Assembly: GCA_964453055.1 (NCBI GenBank)
Contig: CAYVOD010000074.1
Location: 1-8,278, forward strand
DNA from: UBA2256 sp964453055
GTDB lineage: Bacteria > Spirochaetota > Spirochaetia > Treponematales > Rectinemataceae
DNA length: 8,278 nt
Reading direction: 5' to 3'
Shown: one piece after another, positions 1 through 5,424 of the stretch
Layout: each line of letters starts with the position of its first letter
Position numbering within the stretch: position 1 is the stretch's first letter
Program-made: the position numbers and the translations under genes
The notes under the pieces: generated by a model
Seen by the model: the letters and a program-made list of their open reading frames with translations, nothing else
Told to the model about the DNA's origin: nothing
Databases searched by the model: none

Positions 1-250
1 TGGCGACGAACTGTTCAAGATGCTCAGGCCCGGCGCTTTCTCCCGCCATGCGGCAATCGATGAGGACCGCGCCGACGATGCCGCCCGACTTTATGCGCCC
101 GAGATGGCGTTCCTCAAGTTCGGCATGATCGCGCGCCCCGCCCGGGGCTGTTTCGCCGGCAGGATTCTTTAATTTTCCAGGGTTGCGCGACTCATGTCGC
201 CGCACCAAATCCATGAAAACATCGGCGTGCATATCTAAAATGGGCACCAT
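1..250 (-). CDS. Membrane dipeptidase family (peptidase M19) protein, N-terminal part only
   Basis: The reading frame opens at an ATG at 250 and stays open for 83 codons to the window edge, so only the N-terminus is present. GGAGG at 261-257 lies 6 bases before the ATG, which fixes the start. Residues 4-12 read ILDMHADVF; the His8-x-Asp10 pair matches the HxD zinc ligands at the start of M19 (renal dipeptidase-like) domains. After a loop of about 30 residues, HLGRIKSGGIVGAVLIDCR (about 49-67) resembles the M19 segment in which a short helix leads to a Gly-Gly turn and a beta strand. M19 enzymes are zinc TIM-barrel hydrolases that cleave dipeptides, including some with a C-terminal D-residue. 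No signal peptide is visible, so a cytoplasmic location is inferred. It is the last visible gene of the operon, 36 bases after the M42 gene. The remaining metal ligands lie outside the window, so activity cannot be judged. Confidence 0.75.
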   Translation of the reverse strand, partial: MVPILDMHADVFMDLVRRHESRNPGKLKNPAGETAPGGARDHAELEERHLGRIKSGGIVGAVLIDCRMAGESAGPEHLEQFVA

Positions 251-286
251 GGTTAGCCTCCAGGACGCGGGCCGCGCGGAAACGCT

Positions 287-1381
287 TCAGCGGCTATAGC
301 TCAGAATCTCCTTTTCGTACCGTTCCCGGTCGAGGGAGCGCAGGAAGGCCAGGGCGAAGTCCTTGGCTGCGGCATAGTCCCGGTAATCCATTATTGAGGA
401 ATTCGTGTGGATGTAGCGGGATGGGACGCCCACGGTCATGGAAGGACAGCCGGAGCGGGCGGTGTGGATTTCGCCCGAGTCGGTCCCGCCCAAGGCCATG
501 AAGTACTGGAAGGGGATTTTTTTCGCTTCCGCCAGGCCGGTGGCGTACATGAACAATCCGCGATGGGTGATGGAGGTGCGATCCAGGTATCGCAGAAGCA
601 CTCCCTTGCCCTGCTGGCCCAGTTCGTCGGGATCGCCCATGTTGTCGTTCGCGGCGGAGGACTCAAAGACGATGGAAAGGTCGGGCTCGATCATATAGCC
701 TGAGGTCTTGGCGCCCCGCAAGCCCGATTCCTCCTGGACCGTCGCGCCGATGTAGAGCTCCACGTCCAGCTCCTCGCCGGCCACGGCTTCGAGCACGTCC
801 AAGGCGAGGGCGCAGCCGAATCGGTTGTCCCAGGCCTTGGAGAGCAGTTTCCTGCCGCCCATGAGGGGGACGAAGGGGCCGTCCACGACGATCATGTCGC
901 CGGGGCGGATGCCGGCGGCGAGGACGTCCTCGCGCGAATCGGCGCCGATATCGATCAGCATCTGGTCCAGCGATAGCAGGCGCTTGGACGAATCCTCAGG
1001 CAAGAGGTGGGGCGGTATCGAGGCGACCGCGCCAGGGTAGGCCTGGCCGGTGAGGCTGGAGTAGACCTTCACCCGCTGCGCCATGACCACGTGCTCCCAG
1101 GTCCTGCCCAGGGGAAAGAATTTTATGAGGCCCTTGGGGGTGATCTGCTTGACCACGAAGCCCACCTCGTCCATGTGGCCGCTCATCATCACCCTGGGGG
1201 CGCCTGGCTTTTTGGAGCGCTTGACAGCGAAGACCGAGCCGAGTCCGTCGTAGACGAGCTCGTCGCTGAATGCCGAAAGCTGGGTTTTCATGTACTCCCG
1301 CACCCGCATTTCATGGGCCGCTATGCCGGGAAGCTGAGTGAGGGTTCTAAATCGTTCGATCTCTTTTTCGCTGGGTGTCAT
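287..1381 (-). CDS. M42 family metallo-aminopeptidase (TET/FrvX-like), 364 aa
   Basis: This is a cytosolic dinuclear-metal aminopeptidase that would trim residues from the N-terminus of imported peptides. Expected M42 motifs occur in order: MSGHMDEVG with metal ligand His69; SKAWDNRFG with bridging Asp185; ATVQEESGLRGAK with catalytic Glu217 and metal ligand Glu218; VFESSAAND with Glu240 at the terminal-ligand position (Asp in the Pyrococcus TET enzyme); and RYIHTNSSI with His325. Spacing and total length match the family, whose members usually form large tetrahedral dodecamers. The start is the ATG at 1381, preceded by AAAGGA at 1393-1388; a TTG 11 codons upstream overlaps the dppF stop and has no better ribosome site. 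The gene follows dppF by 13 bases, so it is almost certainly co-transcribed with the transporter. Family assignment is secure; substrate preference cannot be read from the sequence. Confidence 0.95.
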   Translation of the reverse strand: MTPSEKEIERFRTLTQLPGIAAHEMRVREYMKTQLSAFSDELVYDGLGSVFAVKRSKKPGAPRVMMSGHMDEVGFVVKQITPKGLIKFFPLGRTWEHVVMAQRVKVYSSLTGQAYPGAVASIPPHLLPEDSSKRLLSLDQMLIDIGADSREDVLAAGIRPGDMIVVDGPFVPLMGGRKLLSKAWDNRFGCALALDVLEAVAGEELDVELYIGATVQEESGLRGAKTSGYMIEPDLSIVFESSAANDNMGDPDELGQQGKGVLLRYLDRTSITHRGLFMYATGLAEAKKIPFQYFMALGGTDSGEIHTARSGCPSMTVGVPSRYIHTNSSIMDYRDYAAAKDFALAFLRSLDRERYEKEILSYSR

Positions 1382-1387
1382 GATGTT

Positions 1388-1393
1388 TCCTTT
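1388..1393 (-). promoter_or_regulatory. Ribosome binding site of the M42 peptidase gene
   Basis: AAAGGA sits 6 bases before the ATG at 1381, in the 13-base gap after the dppF stop codon. It supports the ATG over the upstream in-frame TTG at 1414. Confidence 0.7.
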
Positions 1394-1394
1394 A

Positions 1395-2360
1395 TTAGGC
1401 GAATTGTTCGGCAAAGTAGCATGCCGCGAAGCGGCCGGGGCTCACTTCCCTGAGCGCGGGGTCGGCGGCGGCGCATTCGGGTTTAGCGTAGGCGCAGCGG
1501 GGGGCGAAGCGACAGCCCGGTTTGGGATTGATGGGGGAGCTCACCTCGCTTTTGAGGATTATCCGCTCCCGCTTGGAGTTCAGCTTAGGAATCGGGATGG
1601 CCGAGAGCAGGGCCTGGCCGTAGGGGTGTATGGGCTTCTTGAAAAGCTCCTCGGTAGGTCCCCGCTCGACTATCTGTCCCATGTACATGATGACGATATC
1701 GTCGGATATGTGCTTCACCACCGAGAGGTCGTGGGTGATGAAGAGATAGGTGAGGCCCAGCTTTTCCTGGAGGTCCATGAGGAGGTTGAGGATCTGCGCC
1801 TGGATGGAGACGTCCAGGGCCGAGACCGGCTCGTCGCAGACGATGAACTCCGGGTCGAGGGCGAGGGCGCGGGCTATGCCTATGCGCTGCCTGCGGCCTC
1901 CGTCCAATTCGTGGGGATAAGCGTCGTAGAGCCGCTCGGCCAGGCCTACGGTGGTCATCAACTCGCGAACCCTTTCCTCGTATTCAAAGGAATTCTTCAC
2001 CTTTTTATGGATTTTGAGGGGCTCGCCGATGATGGAGGCCACGGTGTGCCGGGGGTTTATGGAGGAGTAGGGGTCCTGGAAGATCATCTGCATGCGGGTT
2101 CGCAGGTTATTCATCTCCCGGGGAGAGGCGCTGGTCACTTCGGTGCCGTCGTAGACGATGGAGCCCGATGTGGATTCGTGCAGCCGCACCAATAGCCTGC
2201 CCGTGGTGGACTTGCCGCAGCCCGATTCGCCCACCATGCCGAGGGTTTTCCCCTTGCTTATGTCGAAGCTGACGTCGTCCACGGCGTGGAGATTTCCCTT
2301 GGCCACGTGAAAGTATTTCTTGAGATTGCTCACTCTGAGTATGGGGCTTCGGGCGCTCAT
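1395..2360 (-). CDS. dppF: Peptide ABC transporter ATPase, OppF/DppF type, 321 aa
   Basis: This is the second of two ATPase subunits that drive the peptide importer from the cytoplasmic face. Visible motifs are Walker A GESGCGKS (44-51), Q-loop Gln95 in MIFQDPYSSINPR, an unusual signature ELDGGRRQR (LDGGR at 152-156, where LSGGQ is canonical), Walker B FIVCDE (172-177) with catalytic Glu177, D-loop SALD, and H-loop His210. The C-terminal OppF/DppF extension carries four cysteines (283, 289, 296, 314) in a C-x5-C-x6-C-x17-C pattern, matching the motif that binds a [4Fe-4S] cluster in characterised DppD-type ATPases. The start ATG at 2360 overlaps the dppD stop by 4 bases and has GGAGG 6 bases upstream (2371-2367). 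An in-frame GTG at 2393 would extend the protein by 11 residues inside dppD and is less likely. It probably pairs as a heterodimer with DppD. Confidence 0.95.
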   Translation of the reverse strand: MSARSPILRVSNLKKYFHVAKGNLHAVDDVSFDISKGKTLGMVGESGCGKSTTGRLLVRLHESTSGSIVYDGTEVTSASPREMNNLRTRMQMIFQDPYSSINPRHTVASIIGEPLKIHKKVKNSFEYEERVRELMTTVGLAERLYDAYPHELDGGRRQRIGIARALALDPEFIVCDEPVSALDVSIQAQILNLLMDLQEKLGLTYLFITHDLSVVKHISDDIVIMYMGQIVERGPTEELFKKPIHPYGQALLSAIPIPKLNSKRERIILKSEVSSPINPKPGCRFAPRCAYAKPECAAADPALREVSPGRFAACYFAEQFA

Positions 2361-3331
2361 GCCTTGCCTCCTTCCTTGGCGTAGAGGTGGCACTTGACCA
2401 TGTGGCCTTCCACATCGATGTCGACGGGGTGCGCGCTATGACAGATTTCCATGGCGAAGGGACAGCGGGGGCTGAAGAAGCATCCTTTGGGCAGGTTGGT
2501 GGGATCGGGCATGAGGCCAGGTATGGGCTTCAGGCGTTCCGATACCGCGCTCAGGTCCGGCAAGGAGCCGAATAGGCCCTTGGTGTAGGGGTGCAGGGGA
2601 TTGCCGAAAAGCTGCTTCACGCTGCCGAACTCCACGATCTCCCCCGCGTACATGGTGGCCACCTCGTCGCAGTTTTCCGCCACCAGGCCAAGGGAGTGGG
2701 TGATGAAGAGCACCGAGGTGCCCTGTTCTTTTATGAGCTTGCGCATAAGGTCGAGGACCTGGGCTTGAATGGTGACGTCCAGGGCGGTGGTGGGTTCGTC
2801 GGCCAAAAGAAGTTTGGGGTTGCACGCCAACGCCAGGGCGATCACGACCCGCTGCTTCATGCCGCCGGAGAACTGGTGCGGATATTCCCGCGCCCTGTCA
2901 GCCGGTATTCCGACGGTCTCTAGCATGGTTTCGGCGGTTTTCCAGGCCTCCTCCTTGCCCACCCCTTCGTGCCGCAGGACCGTTTCGGCGATTTGCTCGC
3001 CCACGGTGAGCACCGGGTTGAGGGCGGTCATGGGATCCTGGAAGATCATGGCCACGTCCTTGCCCCGCATGTTCCGCAGCTCGTGCTTGTTCATGGTGAG
3101 CACGTCGCTGCCTGAGAATCGTATGGCTCCCGCGACGATCTTCCCCTGGGGGGCGCGGATCATGTTGAGGATGGAAAGCGCCAGGGTGGTTTTTCCCGCC
3201 CCCGTCTCGCCCACCAGGCCCAGCACCTTTCCTTTGTGCATGTCCAGCGAAAGGCCGTTGACGGCTCGTATGGTTTTCCTGTTCGAGAAATAATGAACTT
3301 CAAGATCGCGCAACTCTAGTATTGTTTCCAT
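2357..3331 (-). CDS. dppD: Peptide ABC transporter ATPase, OppD/DppD type, 324 aa
   Basis: This is the first ATPase subunit of the peptide importer. Motifs in order are Walker A GETGAGKT (41-48), Q-loop Gln98 in MIFQDPMTALNP, a near-canonical signature QFSGGMKQR (FSGGM at 154-158), Walker B LLLADE (174-179) with catalytic Glu179, D-loop TALD, and H-loop His212. The C-terminal oligopeptide-transporter domain includes HPYTKGL and a four-cysteine set (284, 290, 297, 314; C-x5-C-x6-C-x16-C), as expected for the [4Fe-4S] site of this subfamily. All catalytic residues are intact. The ATG at 3331 lies 9 bases after the dppC stop; only a weak AGGCGG-like site precedes it, suggesting coupling to dppC translation. 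Its stop overlaps the dppF start (ATGA). Confidence 0.96.
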   Translation of the reverse strand: METILELRDLEVHYFSNRKTIRAVNGLSLDMHKGKVLGLVGETGAGKTTLALSILNMIRAPQGKIVAGAIRFSGSDVLTMNKHELRNMRGKDVAMIFQDPMTALNPVLTVGEQIAETVLRHEGVGKEEAWKTAETMLETVGIPADRAREYPHQFSGGMKQRVVIALALACNPKLLLADEPTTALDVTIQAQVLDLMRKLIKEQGTSVLFITHSLGLVAENCDEVATMYAGEIVEFGSVKQLFGNPLHPYTKGLFGSLPDLSAVSERLKPIPGLMPDPTNLPKGCFFSPRCPFAMEICHSAHPVDIDVEGHMVKCHLYAKEGGKA

Positions 3332-3340
3332 ATCCGCCGC

Positions 3341-4309
3341 CTAACGCTTGAGTTTGGGGTCGAGGGCGTCCCGCAGCCCGTCGCCTATGAGGTTGTACGC
3401 CAGCACGGTGAGCAGGATCGTTATGCCCGGCGCGAAGAGAAGATGCGGCGCGTACTGGATGAATTCCCTGGCTTCGGAGAGCATGTTGCCCCATTCAGGC
3501 TTGGGCGGGAGGATTCCCAGACCCAGGAAGGAGAGCGAGGCTGCCCAGTTTATGGCCGATCCGACGTTGAGCGTCGACTGGACGATTATAGGCGAAAAGA
3601 TGTTGGGGAATATGTGCCGCACGACGATCCTGAAATCCTTGGCTCCTATGCAGCGCGCGGCTTCCACGAACTCCTGGTCCTTTACGGAGATTATCGACGC
3701 CCGCACGATTCGTATGTAGCCTGGAATCATGGAGGTGGAAATCGCCACCAAGAGGTTGAAGAAGGAATTGCCCAGGGCGGCGACGATGGCGATGGCCAGG
3801 AGGATCGTGGGGATGGAGAGGAGGATGTCGGTGGCCCGCATAATAACGGTGTCGAAAAGGCCGCCTCTGTAGCCGGCGATTGCTCCGAGGACTCCTCCCA
3901 CGACCAGGGCGATAGCCACCGTGGCGAATCCGATGATCATCGATACCCTGGCGCCGTGCACCAGCCGTCCGAGGATGTCCCTTCCGTAGTTGTCCGATCC
4001 CAGAATGAAGGTATGTTCGACGTCTTTTTCGTGGTAATAGACGATGCCGCTTTCGCCGGGCTTCAAGAGGGCGTTCTCCAGGGAGTTGGAGGTCACGAAA
4101 TCGTATTCGTACAAGAGGTCGGCGAATACGGCTACCAGGGCGAATACCAGCACCAGGCCGAGGCTAACCACGGCCAGCTTGTTGCGGGAGAGCTGGCGCC
4201 AGAACTGGCCGAAGTTTTTCGCGCTGCGGCGCAGGAACCGCCGCAGGTTGCTTTCGCGCGCGCTCCGGACGATCGCCTCGCCGGGAACTGAGGTTCGTGC
4301 GTCGCTCAT
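3341..4309 (-). CDS. dppC: Peptide ABC transporter permease, DppC type, 322 aa
   Basis: This is one of two inner-membrane subunits forming the translocation pore. A cytoplasmic N-terminus of about 44 residues, rich in Arg, leads into TM1 (about 45-66). The periplasmic segment ends with LGSDNYGRDILGRLVHGARVS (103-123), a hallmark of DppC/OppC permeases. Further hydrophobic helices lie around 124-146, 162-195, 236-262 and 290-309. The cytoplasmic coupling loop is EFVEAARCIGAKDFRIVVRH, with the EAA-x3-G core at 216-222 that docks onto the ATPases. Length and architecture are normal. The ATG at 4309 overlaps the dppB stop by 4 bases and has AGGAG (4320-4316) 6 bases upstream. Confidence 0.96.
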   Translation of the reverse strand: MSDARTSVPGEAIVRSARESNLRRFLRRSAKNFGQFWRQLSRNKLAVVSLGLVLVFALVAVFADLLYEYDFVTSNSLENALLKPGESGIVYYHEKDVEHTFILGSDNYGRDILGRLVHGARVSMIIGFATVAIALVVGGVLGAIAGYRGGLFDTVIMRATDILLSIPTILLAIAIVAALGNSFFNLLVAISTSMIPGYIRIVRASIISVKDQEFVEAARCIGAKDFRIVVRHIFPNIFSPIIVQSTLNVGSAINWAASLSFLGLGILPPKPEWGNMLSEAREFIQYAPHLLFAPGITILLTVLAYNLIGDGLRDALDPKLKR

Positions 4310-5304
4310 GCCGCGCTCCTTTTGGCCGCTGCCTTAGCTTTCTTCTTGGTGTAGGTGGTTTTGATACGCGGGTCGATGAAGCCGTAGAGGATATCTACCA
4401 AGAGGTTCATGAAGGTGAAGGTGAGGGCTACGAAACAGACCGAGCCTAAGATCTGGGGCGTGTCCTTCTGGTAGATGGCGTCCACCATGATCGTGCCCAG
4501 GCCCGGATAGGAGAAAATCTTCTCGGTGAGGACAGCGCCGCCCAAGAGCTGGCCGAACTGGAGCCCCGCGACGGTGACCACGGGAATGAGGGCGTTCTTG
4601 AGGGCGTGCTTGAAGATGACGACCTTTTCGTCCATGCCCTTGACCCTGGCTGTCCGTATGTAGTCCTGCTCCATCACTTCGAGCATGGAGGACCTGGTCA
4701 TGCGCATGATGATGGCCATGGAGTACATGCTCAAGGTGACGATGGGCAGGACGAGGGACATGAAGTCGCCGGGATTGGACATGGCGGGGAAGATGCGCAG
4801 GTTGTTGGCGAAGGTGTAGATCAGCACCATCGCCGCCCAGAACACGGGCATGGATGCCCCCAGGAGGGCGAAGACGGTGAAGATCATGTCCAGGGCGGAG
4901 TAGGGACGGGTCGCCGAGAGTATGCCTATGGGCACTCCCAGCAAGAGGGCGAAGAACAGGGCGCCCGCCGCGAGGACCAGGGTATTGGGGAACGAGCTCA
5001 AGATAAGCTCGAATACGTTTCTGTTTGAGATGTAGGATCGGCCGAGATCTCCGAAGAGAAGGCCTTTGTAGCCGAACTCCGGATGCTTGTAGCCGAAGAG
5101 AAAGTGCAGGTACTGGACGAGGAAGGGCTTGTCCAGTCCCATGTCGGCCTTCATCTGCTTGTAGGCCGCGGGCGAGGCGTTGGGACCCAGCATCATCTGG
5201 GCCGGGTCGGAGGGGGTGATGTACATGAGGGCGAAGACGATGAAGGTGACGCCGAAGAGGACGGGCACCAGCATCAGGATCCGCCGCATCAAATATCTGC
5301 TCAT
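4306..5304 (-). CDS. dppB: Peptide ABC transporter permease, DppB type, 332 aa
   Basis: This is the second inner-membrane pore subunit and partner of DppC. The protein begins MSRYLMRRILMLVPVLFGV, the usual DppB start with Arg residues just before TM1. The periplasmic region carries DMGLDKPFLVQYL and GDLGRSY, typical of DppB/OppB. Several hydrophobic helices follow. The cytoplasmic coupling loop contains YIRTARVKGMDEKVVIFKH (215-233), the DppB version of the EAA loop, and the C-terminus ends in a Lys/Ala-rich tail after FIDPRIK. I chose the ATG at 5304; another at 5322 adds MPRIPP but lies only 3 bases from a 22-bp hairpin. Neither start has a strong ribosome site (GGA at 5315-5313 is the best for 5304), unlike most genes here. 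This suggests expression lower than that of the binding protein. The stop overlaps the dppC start. Confidence 0.93.
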   Translation of the reverse strand: MSRYLMRRILMLVPVLFGVTFIVFALMYITPSDPAQMMLGPNASPAAYKQMKADMGLDKPFLVQYLHFLFGYKHPEFGYKGLLFGDLGRSYISNRNVFELILSSFPNTLVLAAGALFFALLLGVPIGILSATRPYSALDMIFTVFALLGASMPVFWAAMVLIYTFANNLRIFPAMSNPGDFMSLVLPIVTLSMYSMAIIMRMTRSSMLEVMEQDYIRTARVKGMDEKVVIFKHALKNALIPVVTVAGLQFGQLLGGAVLTEKIFSYPGLGTIMVDAIYQKDTPQILGSVCFVALTFTFMNLLVDILYGFIDPRIKTTYTKKKAKAAAKRSAA

Positions 5305-5308
5305 TGGT

Positions 5309-5416
5309 GGAATCCGGGGCATTGAGCCCGAGGGCCCGGCCGGCGAGGGTCTCGCCGGCCGGGCCCTCGGGCGGGATCCCGCGAAGCGGCTTAACTTCGC
5401 CGCCCGAGCGGAATCC
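5309..5416. repeat. Palindromic segment flanked by a 7-bp direct repeat, possible small inserted element
   Basis: GGAATCC (plus strand) occurs at 5309-5315 and again at 5410-5416, bracketing 94 bases that include the long perfect inverted repeat. On the coding strand AGGAGGG follows the binding-protein stop at once, and the dppB ATG follows the other repeat copy. Deleting one repeat copy plus the bracketed segment would leave AGGAGG about 10 bases from the dppB ATG, a good ribosome site. That is what insertion of a short palindromic element with target duplication would look like. A 7-bp repeat can arise by chance over this distance, so this is a suggestion only. Confidence 0.35.
5326..5372 (-). 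promoter_or_regulatory. Perfect 22-bp stem, 3-nt loop hairpin between binding-protein and permease genes
   Basis: Plus-strand bases 5326-5347 are the exact reverse complement of 5351-5372, with GGT (ACC in the transcript) as the loop. The stem is nearly all G/C. No U-run follows it on the transcribed strand, so it is not a standard intrinsic terminator. Its position after the binding-protein gene and just before dppB matches the known arrangement in which a stable intercistronic hairpin protects the binding-protein mRNA and lowers permease output. That role is inferred; the structure itself is certain. Confidence 0.8.
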
Positions 5417-5424
5417 CTCCTGAG

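Noticed and set aside
230..250. Intact short gene at the window start
   Set aside because: The frame from 250 runs open to base 1, so it is the N-terminus of a larger M19 protein cut by the window edge, not a small complete gene.
718..742. Glu240 replacing the terminal Asp metal ligand as a sign of a dead M42 enzyme
   Set aside because: Glutamate can serve as a metal ligand, I recall Glu at this position in other M42 proteins, and every other catalytic residue is intact.
1382..1414. TTG start giving an 11-residue longer M42 peptidase
   Set aside because: It overlaps the dppF coding end, adds residues foreign to the family, and the ATG at 1381 has its own well-spaced AAAGGA.
2361..2393. GTG start giving a longer DppF
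   Set aside because: The ATG at 2360 has GGAGG at correct spacing and the usual 4-base ATGA overlap with dppD.
5326..5372. Long hairpin as a rho-independent terminator
   Set aside because: No U-run follows on the transcribed strand and dppB begins immediately, so complete termination would cut off the essential transporter subunits.
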